Assembly: GCF_000165485.1 (NCBI RefSeq)
Contig: NC_014623.1
Location: forward strand, 1,321,501-1,385,500
Length of the DNA stretch: 64,000 nucleotides
Direction of reading: 5' to 3'
DNA from: Stigmatella aurantiaca DW4/3-1
GTDB taxonomy: Bacteria; Myxococcota; Myxococcia; Myxococcales; Myxococcaceae
The translations under genes were made by a program, and so were the position numbers. Of this stretch, positions 20,505 to 29,898 are shown in pieces. Under the pieces are notes generated by a model. The model had not been told where the DNA came from, searched no databases, and saw only the letters and a list, made by a program, of their open reading frames with translations. Position 1 is the first letter of the stretch; every line of letters begins with the position of its first letter.

Positions 20505-21617
20505 TCAGTCCTTCTTTGCCCGTGGGAGCAGGGCGCGGGCGATGAAGCTGGTCCTGCTGTCGACGCCGTCGTCCTTGAGCTTGTCGTAGATGCTGCCCAG
20601 TTGTTTCTTCACGGTCCCCAGCTCTTTGTGTGTCTTCTGGGCGATTTCCTTGTCCGTCAAGCCTTGGACGAGGAAGTTCGCGATCTCGGCTTCCTTGGGG
20701 GTCAGTTTCTTGAGCCAGGAGGTGAGCAGGGGATGCGTCACTTCCTGGAAGCGCAACTGCCAGTACGCTTGGCCATCCACGCGTGGCAGCTGGATGAAGG
20801 TCACCCTCAAGGTCTCTTCTGCTCCGTGGCGCTCCCAGCAGTCCGTTCCTGTATCGAGGCTGCTCGCGTGGCCCACCAGGAAGGCCAGTTTTTTCAGAAG
20901 CACCTGGGGCATCCCCGAGGCGTCACACTCGCTCGGGGAGAACCATTTGCGGATCAAACCGGCCACGGGGCCCGTTCGCTTGACCTCGTCAGCGGGGGCG
21001 GCCATCACCAGGAACGCCGGCTTCTGGCCCTCGGGTTGGTTTTCCAGGAGGCGCTCCATCAGCTCGCGCTCCACGAACACCCGGCACTTCTGGATGGTCT
21101 TCGAGAGCATGGGGGTGATGTGTTGGAGGAGGTCCCGCTCGCGGCTGGAGAACGGCTGGCGCTTCATGCGATACGCACTGAAGCCCCCATTGCCCTCCCA
21201 GCCCGCCTCGGTCAGATAGACGGACATGACCTGTTCGAGGGGCACGCCCATGTCATGGCCGAACCGGTAGACGGCGCTGGACTCCAACTCCGCGCGCCCG
21301 ATGATCTCCGTGTCACGCAGAACGACGTTCGGCTGCTTCAGGTTGGCGTCGCGGATGAGGTCGTCCTTCTTCCACTCCGCGTAATGGGCGAAGTAGACGG
21401 CGGGCATCTTCGCCACCAGCCAGTCATCCCGGGAAGGCTGGCCCAGCTTGGAGGCGCACAGCGCCAAGCAATCCGCGGATACCAACTGGGACAGGATGTC
21501 CTCCGTGCTGTGGACCAGCTCCGGCAAGGTCTGGGAGCCGATCAACGCCTCCATCAGCTTGTTGACGAGCAGGCGCTCACGCCGGTTCATGCGTTCCCAG
21601 TCGAGTGTCATCCCCAT
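20505..21617 (-). CDS. LuxR-type transcriptional regulator
   Basis: A 370-residue protein ending in a LuxR/FixJ-type helix-turn-helix: LTPKEAEIANFLVQGLTDKE, IAQKTHKELGTVKKQLGSIY, DKL. The preceding ~300 residues have no receiver domain and look like a GAF-like sensory region. I chose the ATG at 21617 (GGAAGGAAGG upstream); the frame extends further but is not conserved-looking. No cognate signal gene is adjacent. Confidence 0.8.
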   Translation of the reverse strand: MGMTLDWERMNRRERLLVNKLMEALIGSQTLPELVHSTEDILSQLVSADCLALCASKLGQPSRDDWLVAKMPAVYFAHYAEWKKDDLIRDANLKQPNVVLRDTEIIGRAELESSAVYRFGHDMGVPLEQVMSVYLTEAGWEGNGGFSAYRMKRQPFSSRERDLLQHITPMLSKTIQKCRVFVERELMERLLENQPEGQKPAFLVMAAPADEVKRTGPVAGLIRKWFSPSECDASGMPQVLLKKLAFLVGHASSLDTGTDCWERHGAEETLRVTFIQLPRVDGQAYWQLRFQEVTHPLLTSWLKKLTPKEAEIANFLVQGLTDKEIAQKTHKELGTVKKQLGSIYDKLKDDGVDSRTSFIARALLPRAKKD

Positions 21618-21702
21618 GCCTTCCTTCCGGCCAACGGCCGGAGAAGCAAGGTCCGGCCAAATGTACTCCCCCCCATCTAGTGCCGGGCTCGTCCACCGTC
21701 TG

Positions 21703-21718
21703 TACCCCGAAAGGGGTA
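21703..21718 (-). terminator. Small hairpin with GAAA tetraloop
   Basis: TACCCC-GAAA-GGGGTA forms a six-base-pair stem with a stable tetraloop, 18 bp past the stop of the minus-strand gene ending at 21736. No T-run follows on that strand. It may end or stabilise the transcript of the lipoprotein/repeat-protein pair. Confidence 0.4.
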
Positions 21719-21735
21719 TGGACCTTCGATGTGGG

Positions 21736-22320
21736 TCAGTTCTCTGGCCCCCCGCTCCTCGCGCTCTTCGCGGCCAAGGAGATGGGGTAGAGCGCTCGGA
21801 GGTTGATTTTGTAATGATACACCGCGAGGTGGTATTCACCCGCGATGGTAATGAAGACCTGACGCGGAGGTTCCGCTTGGGTATTCAGCCAATGTGTTGC
21901 TTCCTCGTGGGTGTGGAACGCCGCCGCTGGGGCAGGGAGCCCCTCACGAATCATGGCTTCGAGATACCACGCGAGAACGGGAGTATGGAGAAGGGCGCGG
22001 TGATGGATGTCCGGGATGGAGGCGGTCAGGAAGTACTGTCCTGCAATCAGGACATGGGCTTGCTGAGGCGGGTCTGGATGGTTTTCCATCCAGGCATCCG
22101 CCTCCTCGCGTGTATTGAAGGTGGCAATCACAAGGGGTGGGGCACTGTCAGAGCGGTTCTTGTGGTATTCTTCGAAACCAGGGGTTCGGCCGGTGTCCGA
22201 GATGAAGCTGAGCGCGTCGAGGGCTATTAGGAGTTGTTCCTTCTCTTCAAGTGATGCCGCTTTCTCCCCAAGCCTTCCAATCAGTGCCTGAGTCCTCAAC
22301 AGGAGATCTGTAAAGCTCAT
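21736..22320 (-). CDS. Cytoplasmic two-repeat protein of unknown function, partner of the upstream lipoprotein
   Basis: A 194-residue protein without signal or membrane segment. It contains two diverged copies of a ~55-residue unit: ATFNTREEADAWMENHPDPP then VLIAGQYFL, and AAFHTHEEATHWLNTQAEPP then ITIAGEYHLAVY. A related unit occurs in the upstream lipoprotein (EFTTIDNAIDWLKHHHETIS then VTIAGITFI). The ATG overlaps the lipoprotein stop (ATGA). The pairing of a lipoprotein with a small soluble protein resembles toxin/immunity or envelope/partner pairs in myxobacteria, but function is unknown. Confidence 0.65.
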   Translation of the reverse strand: MSFTDLLLRTQALIGRLGEKAASLEEKEQLLIALDALSFISDTGRTPGFEEYHKNRSDSAPPLVIATFNTREEADAWMENHPDPPQQAHVLIAGQYFLTASIPDIHHRALLHTPVLAWYLEAMIREGLPAPAAAFHTHEEATHWLNTQAEPPRQVFITIAGEYHLAVYHYKINLRALYPISLAAKSARSGGPEN

Positions 22321-22958
22321 GGGGACACCCTGGCCATGAAAGGCTCAGTCTGGGTTCCGGTGCCAGCCAGGAGCAACACGGGGGCGAGGAGGACCATCCC
22401 CGCGGTAACAGAGACGACGATGAAGGTGATACCCGCGATGGTCACTGCGCTGCCCACGGAAATTGTCTCGTGATGGTGCTTCAGCCAATCTATCGCGTTA
22501 TCGATTGTTGTGAACTCCTGTGGCTTCAGTTTCTCCAGCTCGATGCAATCCCGGTAGGGCTGCCAGCATTGGTCATTGCAGTATTTTTCCTTCCCGCCGA
22601 GCTTTCCGTTGGAAGTGATATGGCCGTACCCCCGAGGCAAAGGACGATCCATGCATTTGTTGATGCAGTCGCGATTCTCCTCGTCACAGTCACGCTGCCG
22701 TTTGGCGGTGAGCGCGATGCGCCGGGGTTCATCGTGGTTGGCGGCCAGGTGCTGGTATTGGGCAAGGTCGAACTCCTCGGCGCGCTGCCAGGCATGGGTG
22801 GCGGTGCCATCGGGCATCTGACGGATGAATAGGACAAGGCGAGTGAGTTCTTGAGCATTGGCTGGTGCGAGGTGCCTGCTTGCGCCGCAAGAGACGAGCA
22901 ATGCGCTGAGGAGTGAGGCGGTGATTCTTTCCAAGGCTGCTTGAGTGCTCGTGATCAA
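22317..22958 (-). CDS. Cys-rich lipoprotein with C-terminal membrane segment
   Basis: A 213-residue protein starting at TTG with AAGGA eight bases upstream. An N-terminal lipobox-like LLVSC (Cys at 24) follows a short hydrophobic signal. The middle part is cysteine-rich (CDEENRDCINKCM, then YCNDQCWQPYRDC), likely two disulphide-linked helices. Residues 155-205 hold the repeat-like EFTTIDNAIDWL, followed by a long hydrophobic stretch (VTIAGITFIVVSVTAGMVLL) that could insert into a membrane. Translationally coupled to the next gene. Its molecular role is unknown; a membrane-active toxin is one possibility, a structural envelope protein another. Confidence 0.65.
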   Translation of the reverse strand: MITSTQAALERITASLLSALLVSCGASRHLAPANAQELTRLVLFIRQMPDGTATHAWQRAEEFDLAQYQHLAANHDEPRRIALTAKRQRDCDEENRDCINKCMDRPLPRGYGHITSNGKLGGKEKYCNDQCWQPYRDCIELEKLKPQEFTTIDNAIDWLKHHHETISVGSAVTIAGITFIVVSVTAGMVLLAPVLLLAGTGTQTEPFMARVSP

Positions 22959-23312
22959 GGCTGTGTCCTTTCAATCCGGGTACAGCACGAAGCTTCTTGG
23001 CAGCGCTAAAGCCCGCAGGCACAGCATATCGGATCTGCGGACACCTCCAAGGAGATGAGTCCTCGGCTTGGTGCAACTGGGCTGGGAGTTGGGGTGCAGG
23101 AGATCTGCTGCCGCAGGGGGGCGTCCCTGTTCACTCCGTGAACTTGCCGGAGTCCCCCTGTGTTGACGCATCCAACAGCGTGGGGTATTCCTCGTGTCGA
23201 GCTGAAAATGAGAATGATTCGCAGTGATTCCAGCAAGTTGCACTCGCCTGGCCCCGGTGTTCCTTGAGGTGAAGCGCGGCCTGGGCTCCCCGCTCCCTGC
23301 GCACGAGCAGCC
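22959..23312. other. Intergenic region between the divergent lipoprotein and PepSY genes
   Basis: These 354 bp hold no convincing coding sequence. The right part carries the Fur-like box described separately. Promoters for both divergent transcripts should lie here, but no clear sigma-70 hexamers stand out. Confidence 0.4.
23204..23222 (+). promoter_or_regulatory. Fur-box-like site upstream of the PepSY gene
   Basis: GAAAATGAGAATGATTCGC matches the classical 19-bp Fur box GATAATGATAATCATTATC at 14 positions by direct comparison. It lies about 90 bp upstream of the PepSY-protein start, in a local AT-rich pocket. The downstream family is often iron-regulated, which supports the call. Confidence 0.5.
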
Positions 23313-24563
23313 ATGCGTCTCCGTGTTCACACCCTCCTGTTCTGGCCCCACCTGGTCGCGGGCCTCCTTGCCGGGCTCATCATCGGTGTCATGTCTTTCA
23401 CGGGCCTCGCGCTGGCCTTCGAGCACCCGATCCTCGAGCGGGCTGACCGTGAAACGCAGCAGGTGGCGCCCCCCTCTCCGGGTACGCCCCGCCTCCCCGT
23501 GGACGAGTTGATCGCGCGCGTGCGCGCCGCCCGTCCCGAGGCCCAGCCCTCGGCGGTGACGGAGTACCCCGACCCCACCCGGGCCGTGACGGTGAGTACG
23601 GGCCGCACGGGGGGCGTCTATGTGAATCCCTACACGGGCGAGGTATGGGATTGGGGCGCCTCGGGTTGGCGCGCGTTCTTCCACCTCATGGAGGACTGGC
23701 ACCGGTGGTTGGGGGCTCAGGGAGACAACCGCCCCGTTGGCAAGGCAATCACCGGGGCGAGCAACGCGCTCTTCTTTTTTCTCGCCGTGACGGGCCTCTA
23801 CCTGTGGTGGCCGCGCAAGTGGACGTGGCGCACCCTGCGGCCGTCCATCTGGTTCCGGCGGGGTCTGAAGGGCAAGGCTCGCGACTGGAATTGGCACAAC
23901 GTGACCGGCTTCTGGTTGCTACCCGTGCTCATCGTGTTGACGGCGACGGGCATGGTCATCTCCTACAAGGGGGTCTCGGATCTTGTCTTCAGGCTCGCCG
24001 GAGAGACGCCCCCCACCGCGGGAGGTCCTCCGCCCGGGCCTCCCATCCACGTGCCGGTGCCGCCCCCCGGAAGCGCGCCGCTGCCGCTCGAGGCGCTCTT
24101 TGTCCAGGCCCGCAAGCAGCTCCCCGCCTGGGAGAACATCACCCTGAGGCTGAGTGGCGGCGGGGCCCCGCGTGGCAATGCGCCCCAAGCGGGGCCGCGG
24201 CCTGGAGGGAACGAGGGCAAGGCGGAGGCGCGCAAGGAAGGCCTGGCCCCCAGCACCTTCGCCATTCGGGAGACAGGCGGGTGGCCTCTCTTCGCGGCGA
24301 CGCAGGTGTTCGTGGATCCCTACACCGCCCAGGTGCTGCGCAAGGATGCCTTCGCGGATCTCCCCGCGGGCAATCGCACGCGCCGGTGGCTGCGGTTCCT
24401 TCACACGGGGGAGGCCCTGGGCCTCACCGGCCAATTCGTCGCCGCCCTCGGCTGCCTGGGAGGGCTCTTCCTTGTATGGACAGGCTTCTGTTTGTCGTGG
24501 CGCCGCTTTTTTCCGGCCAAGCCCGGCCTTGTCTCCTCCGGGGATGCGTCAACGTCCGAGTAG
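23313..24563 (+). CDS. PepSY-associated transmembrane protein (putative iron-uptake reductase)
   Basis: A 416-residue inner-membrane protein with four predicted helices: about 8-32, 148-166, 202-222 and 372-395. Periplasmic PepSY-like segments lie between them (GGVYVNPYTGEVWDW and ATQVFVDPYTAQVLRK are the typical repeats). Conserved histidines in HLMEDWHRWLG, WHNVTGFW and FLHTGEALG flank the helices, as in members proposed to reduce ferric siderophores with haem. A Pro/Gly-rich loop (about 230-300) is unusually long. No TonB receptor is adjacent. The Fur-like box suggests induction under iron limitation. Confidence 0.85.
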   Translation: MRLRVHTLLFWPHLVAGLLAGLIIGVMSFTGLALAFEHPILERADRETQQVAPPSPGTPRLPVDELIARVRAARPEAQPSAVTEYPDPTRAVTVSTGRTGGVYVNPYTGEVWDWGASGWRAFFHLMEDWHRWLGAQGDNRPVGKAITGASNALFFFLAVTGLYLWWPRKWTWRTLRPSIWFRRGLKGKARDWNWHNVTGFWLLPVLIVLTATGMVISYKGVSDLVFRLAGETPPTAGGPPPGPPIHVPVPPPGSAPLPLEALFVQARKQLPAWENITLRLSGGGAPRGNAPQAGPRPGGNEGKAEARKEGLAPSTFAIRETGGWPLFAATQVFVDPYTAQVLRKDAFADLPAGNRTRRWLRFLHTGEALGLTGQFVAALGCLGGLFLVWTGFCLSWRRFFPAKPGLVSSGDASTSE

Positions 24564-24709
24564 ATCAAAACTTTCTTTGATCCTCCTGGGACAACCGGTG
24601 GAGATGCCACGGACAAAATTCGTCAGCGATCTCCCCAAAACGGTCACAGGGTGTATGTCTGAGCGCCCGGAATCCCTCGCAGTCTCAGGGAGTTCTGGGT
24701 CCTCATGTC

Positions 24710-24718
24710 TGGTATAAA
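24710..24718 (+). promoter_or_regulatory. Extended -10-like element before the prepilin gene
   Basis: TGGTATAAA fits the extended -10 pattern TGnTATAAT with one mismatch and lies 42 bp upstream of the prepilin ATG. No good -35 is visible, which is tolerated for extended -10 promoters. The AGGAG at 24751-24755 is the ribosome binding site. Confidence 0.35.
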
Positions 24719-24760
24719 AGATGCTTGGATGCAGCGGCAACCTTCTTTTCAGGAGCAGCC

Positions 24761-25399
24761 ATGATGACTTCCGCTGGACGCCGTGGTTTCACCTTTCTCG
24801 AAGTGTTGATCGTCGTGGCCATGACAGGGGTGCTGGCCGCCATTGGCATTCCGAAACTGCTCCGGGCCGAGGCGCGAGCCAAAGCGTCCGAGGCCATTAC
24901 CCAACTCAAGAGTCTTCACGCGAGCCTGATCGTCCAGCCGGTCAAGCCCACGTCCATCCATGTCGCGGGTTTCGCGCCGCCGCGAGGCAACCGTTACAGC
25001 TACCACCTGGGGACGCCGTGCACGTCCTGGGAGGTCCGCAGCGCGCGGTGGGCCATCGTGAACGAGACGGACGACTGCATCGGCGTGGATACGTACGCAC
25101 GCCCCGGCTTGCCAGAGCTTTTTACGCCCATCGACTTGAGCGCGGCCCAGTGGAACGAGAAAGCCCTCCTCAATGGCGTGACGACAAGCCCAGGCTTCTT
25201 TGGCTCGGAGCTGAACTGGGATTACATCGCCGCCGCCGCTGGGGACCGGGATCATCGTCTGTCCGATGCCGCGGACACCTGGGGGATCACGTCCGCGGAG
25301 GGGCTGGTGAATTCTCCCTGCCAGGAGGACCCCGAGCCCTTTCAGGTCGTGTCCGGTGAGCCGTTCAGCATCATCGAGGACACCCAGTGCGACTTCTGA
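24761..25399 (+). CDS. Type IV prepilin-like protein
   Basis: A 212-residue protein with a class III signal: basic leader, then cleavage after Gly in RRG/FTFLEVLIVVAMTGVLAAIG, with Phe at +1 and Glu at +5. The start is the ATG at 24761 with AGGAG six bases upstream. After the hydrophobic helix comes a globular domain with paired cysteines (TPCTSW, DDCIG, NSPCQED, DTQCDF), typical of major or minor pilins/pseudopilins. No pilus assembly genes are nearby, so it would use machinery encoded elsewhere. Confidence 0.85.
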   Translation: MMTSAGRRGFTFLEVLIVVAMTGVLAAIGIPKLLRAEARAKASEAITQLKSLHASLIVQPVKPTSIHVAGFAPPRGNRYSYHLGTPCTSWEVRSARWAIVNETDDCIGVDTYARPGLPELFTPIDLSAAQWNEKALLNGVTTSPGFFGSELNWDYIAAAAGDRDHRLSDAADTWGITSAEGLVNSPCQEDPEPFQVVSGEPFSIIEDTQCDF

Positions 25400-25698
25400 G
25401 CCCCTGAGCACGGTGTTTCGTGGTTCGTGCCGGCCCGCCGAAGCAGTTCATGTTCGCGGGAAACGGGGTGGGCAATAGGACGCTCGAAGACCCGGCGCCC
25501 TCGGACCCCCCGCGCGTTTCTGCGCGTTGCGGTGCCGCCAAGGAGCCATCCTCTTGACCAGGAGGCTGCTCTGCCTTCGAGTCCAGGTCCGACCGATAGG
25601 GGGAGAGGCTGCGTAAGTGGCTGAAATAACGGATGATTTATCGGGCTGAGGGGCGATGAAGAAGCTGGTGGGACAAGTGTGATGTCCCACTGGCCCAC
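25400..25698. other. Intergenic region after the prepilin gene
   Basis: About 300 bp with only short unconvincing frames on either strand. The stretch just before 25699, read in the frame of the following small gene, gives SWWDKCDVPLAH back to a TGA at 25657. That sequence looks protein-like and may be a lost N-terminus. Confidence 0.35.
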
Positions 25699-25914
25699 TT
25701 GTGTGCGGTGCTGAAAACGCTCGGGCTGATGGAGACCAACCTTCGTCATCCCGGCCTCAAGACGCACAAGTACGACTCCCTCGAGGGGGCGAACGGTGAG
25801 GAGATCTTCGAGGCCTATGCCCAGAACAACACTCCGGGCGCATACCGGGTGTTCTGGCACGATGGACCCGGCAAGGGTGAGGTGACGATCATCGCCATCA
25901 CGCCGCATCCGTGA
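25699..25914 (+). CDS. Small protein with possible RelE/ParE-like fold, perhaps N-terminally truncated
   Basis: A 71-residue frame from a TTG start. The sequence (LRHPGLKTHKYDSL, then FEAYAQNNTPGAYRVFW and GEVTIIAITPHP) shows a strand pattern reminiscent of RelE/ParE-type toxins: a helix, HP-L-T-H, then YRV.W and I.II.I..H. In-frame sequence upstream of the TTG also looks coding but has no start before a stop codon at 25657, so a frameshift may have cut the gene. No antitoxin is adjacent. The toxin-fold idea is tentative. Confidence 0.45.
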   Translation: MCAVLKTLGLMETNLRHPGLKTHKYDSLEGANGEEIFEAYAQNNTPGAYRVFWHDGPGKGEVTIIAITPHP

Positions 25915-26023
25915 GCCCGCCCTCCGTCCTCCAGCAGCCTTCGCGCTCTCAAAGACGTGCTTCGAACGCCGCACGGTGAAGCTCCGCGTTTGCTAGGGTG
26001 GTGACCCAGGAGGTTCTACGTCC

Positions 26024-26908
26024 TTGTCCCAACCTGCGACCCGGCTGGCCGTCGCACTCTGCATGCTGGTGGCGGTCTCCGCCACCGCCCAGCCGCAACG
26101 CCCCGTCCGCCAGCGCCAGGAGCGGCGGGTGTCCTTGCCTGCCAATCCGGGAGAGCCGGTGCCCGAGGTGCGCGTGGCCACCGGGTACCTCACCACCCTC
26201 ATGTTCAATGCTCCCTTGGAGCGGGACTCCCTCGAGGCAGACAGGACACGTTTCAGGTGGATGGATGCGGGAGAGCGAACGCTCATCCTGGAGCCTGCCG
26301 CGGAGCTGGGCTCGGGCGAGCGGCTCGTGGTGAAGGTCCGTTTCAGGGACAAGGCGTTGCCTGCTCAGGCCGTCCTGGCGCTCGTGGCCCATCCCACGGA
26401 GGTGGATGGCACGGTGGAAGTGGACCGGCGCGCGAACACCTCCGAGGCGCTCCTGGCCGCGCTGGCCCAAAAGTCGGCGGAACTGGAGGAACTCAAGGTC
26501 CGGTGTGAGGGAGGCGGTCCGGCGGGGCTCGTTCTTTCAGGTTGGCTCCCAGAGGGAAGAATGCTTCCGATTGTCCTCACGATGACGGTGCCGTCCGATA
26601 TCAGCGGACTGGAAGTAAACCGGGTCGTTGGGTACGTCGGTACATTCTCTGAGCTGGTGGTCGTTGGCCTGCGCAATCTTCCTGGGCAGAAGCCATGGCG
26701 GTTGGGTCAGACGCGAATCACCGGCTCCGGTGGAAGTCCCGTGAAGGTGCTCTCGGGGCAGATGAAACCGGCAGAACTCGCTCCTGGAGAAGAGGGGGTG
26801 GTGGCGGTGGAAGCGAAGCCGCCATGGGGGTTCAGCCAGTCCTTCAGCGTGGAGTTGATGGACGTCAGTGGCCAGCGGCGCATCTTCTTGCATCTCATGA
26901 AGGAGTAG
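26024..26908 (+). CDS. DUF2381 family exported protein
   Basis: A 294-residue protein with signal peptide (LAVALCMLVAVSATAQP). It matches the myxobacterial paralogous family known as DUF2381/TIGR02268: VRVATGYLTTLMFNAPLERD, then ERTLILEPAAELGSGERL, a coiled region (SAELEELKVRCEGG) and C-terminal beta-rich part. It starts at TTG with a strong CAGGAGG about ten bases upstream. The next gene, 13 bp downstream, is a Ser/Thr kinase with a periplasmic tail; this pairing recurs in myxobacteria. It may be an extracytoplasmic partner or ligand of that kinase. Molecular function unknown. Confidence 0.8.
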   Translation: MSQPATRLAVALCMLVAVSATAQPQRPVRQRQERRVSLPANPGEPVPEVRVATGYLTTLMFNAPLERDSLEADRTRFRWMDAGERTLILEPAAELGSGERLVVKVRFRDKALPAQAVLALVAHPTEVDGTVEVDRRANTSEALLAALAQKSAELEELKVRCEGGGPAGLVLSGWLPEGRMLPIVLTMTVPSDISGLEVNRVVGYVGTFSELVVVGLRNLPGQKPWRLGQTRITGSGGSPVKVLSGQMKPAELAPGEEGVVAVEAKPPWGFSQSFSVELMDVSGQRRIFLHLMKE

Positions 26909-26921
26909 GGGGGGCCGGTCC

Positions 26922-28718
26922 ATGACGACAGATGCCTTTCATCCCGATCACCTCCAGCCCGGGTCCATGGTCGGTCCCTGGCGCATCCTGGAATCGTTGG
27001 GCAGTGGCAATTTTGGCCATGCCTTCAAGGCCGAGCGGGACGGGGACTTCTTCACCCTGAAGATGGCGGTGCGCCCCGCCCCGGGACTGGGCGGAGAGAC
27101 TCAGGAACTGCTCCAAGAGGCACGACAGGTGGATGGGCGCATGCGCCACGAGGCCGCGACCCTCATGGCCAATGCCAGCCATCCCGGCATTCCCCATCTG
27201 CGGGCCGTAGACCGCTGGCCGCACGTCTCCAAGGGTTACCTCTACATCGTCACGGACTTCGTTCCCGGTGAGCCCTTCCACGTTTGGCGCAAGCGCACCC
27301 ACCCTTCTGCCGCTCAACTGGTGGACATCTTCATCGAGGTGGTGCGGGTGGTGGCCCAACTGCACCGCCACGGCGTCCTCATCCGGGACCTGAAGAGCGA
27401 GCACATCATCATTCATCCCACGGACCACAAGCCCGTGTTGGTGGATCTGGGCAGTGCGTGGTTGCCAGGCGGGTCCCTCCTCACGGAGGGGCTGGCACCG
27501 GGGACACCTCATGCGCTTCCGCCCGAGTGCGTCGCGTTTGTCCGCGAAGGCCGTTGGCAACAGGGGGCCCGGTTCAAAGCGAGTGAGACGGGGGACCTCT
27601 ACCAGCTCGGGGTCTTCATGTACGAGGCGCTCACGTTGTGCTGGCCCTTTGATCCGGGGATGCCCACCGAGGAATTGCTCGTGGCCATCGAGACCGTGCT
27701 CCCTCGCGCCCCTCACCGTCTCAACCCGGAAGCGCCCGAGTCCTTGAGTCTCATCGTCATGAAGCTGTTGGAGAAGCGGCCCGAAGACCGGTACCTGGAT
27801 GCCAGCGCGCTCTCTCAGGCGCTGTGGGAAGCCGCCAAGGAGCGTTCCAAGAAGTCATGGAAGGTGCCGCTGGAGCTTCCGCCCGAGGGTCCAGCGCCCA
27901 TGACCCAGGACGAGGTCGAGGAGCGCCGCCTCCAGAAGCAGGAAGCGGAGCGCAGGGCTCGGGAGGTACCGCCCTCGAAGGCAGAAGCGCTCTCCCGAGA
28001 GCAGGCCTTGGAGCAACTGTCCTACCTGACCCGGGAGATTGAAGCCCAGGTGATATCCGCGGAGGAAAAGGAGGCCCGCGGCAAGAAGAGGAAGCGGAGA
28101 GCCGTCCTTGTGGCGGGGGCCTGCCTGTTGGGCCTTACTCTCTTCGCCACAGGGTGGTGGTGGTTCACGCCCCATCCTTCGGCTGTCCTCATCGAGAAAG
28201 GAAGCGCGTTCGTGTCCACCCTCCACAACTCCCGGCCCGGCAGGGCTGTTCTCGTTTGGCTGTGTGCCACCCTCAGCTTTGGTTGCCCTGCCGCCCCAGT
28301 GCGGCCTTTGCCAGGGGACTGCCCCCAGGAGGTTGTTCAGGGCATGAGGGAGTTGGGTCTTCTCCAAAAGGTCTATGCCGTCGTCGTCGACATCAACCAG
28401 CCTGGCAATAACCTTCAGGAGGGTGTCTACCACGCGGGGAAGATCGTCAGCCGGGTGGTCCGTTTTGGGTGGACAGGCCCACTTCCCGAGGGAACCCTTC
28501 TTTACGGGCAACTTTGGACGGAAGGCCTCACCAAGGAGTGGAAAGAAGCGGTCTTGGGCCGGTACACGGAGGCCCTCTTGCCGGATGGCCGTCGCATCCC
28601 CGTTTGCATGATCCTGGGAGACGCGACGGGGCTGACGATCAAGAAGAAGGGGTCCAAGCCAGGTGAAGCGAGGTTGCAGCGGCGGATGGAAGCCTTGCCC
28701 GTCGAGATGTGGCCGTAG
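26922..28718 (+). CDS. Atypical membrane-anchored Ser/Thr protein kinase
   Basis: A 598-residue protein. The kinase domain (about 18-295) has the glycine loop LGSGNFGHAF and Lys47. The catalytic loop reads IRDLKSEH instead of HRDLKPxN (Asp156 and Lys158 kept, the Asn replaced by His161), and DFG is changed to DLG (Asp175). A charged helical linker (305-390) leads to one transmembrane segment (about 394-416) and a ~180-residue C-terminal domain outside. Activity may be reduced or altered. It is co-transcribed with the DUF2381 gene, whose product could contact the external domain. Confidence 0.85.
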   Translation: MTTDAFHPDHLQPGSMVGPWRILESLGSGNFGHAFKAERDGDFFTLKMAVRPAPGLGGETQELLQEARQVDGRMRHEAATLMANASHPGIPHLRAVDRWPHVSKGYLYIVTDFVPGEPFHVWRKRTHPSAAQLVDIFIEVVRVVAQLHRHGVLIRDLKSEHIIIHPTDHKPVLVDLGSAWLPGGSLLTEGLAPGTPHALPPECVAFVREGRWQQGARFKASETGDLYQLGVFMYEALTLCWPFDPGMPTEELLVAIETVLPRAPHRLNPEAPESLSLIVMKLLEKRPEDRYLDASALSQALWEAAKERSKKSWKVPLELPPEGPAPMTQDEVEERRLQKQEAERRAREVPPSKAEALSREQALEQLSYLTREIEAQVISAEEKEARGKKRKRRAVLVAGACLLGLTLFATGWWWFTPHPSAVLIEKGSAFVSTLHNSRPGRAVLVWLCATLSFGCPAAPVRPLPGDCPQEVVQGMRELGLLQKVYAVVVDINQPGNNLQEGVYHAGKIVSRVVRFGWTGPLPEGTLLYGQLWTEGLTKEWKEAVLGRYTEALLPDGRRIPVCMILGDATGLTIKKKGSKPGEARLQRRMEALPVEMWP

Positions 28719-28867
28719 ACGCTCGCGGCATGGCGTGGTAGCCAGCCGGCAGCCACTTGACGCTCCGATGGCGGTGCGACAGCTCGTCGCGACCGTAGGG
28801 TGTCCTCGGGTGGCTTCGCGCGACTGACGCCTCCCGAGCTTCGACCCTGTCGTTGCTAGAGGCCTTC
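28719..28867. other. Intergenic gap before the deoxyhypusine-synthase-like gene
   Basis: About 150 bp without a gene. No clear promoter or terminator is seen, although the change in function suggests a new transcription start here. Confidence 0.3.
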
Positions 28868-29893
<1,026 letters not shown>

Positions 29894-29898
29894 ACAGG

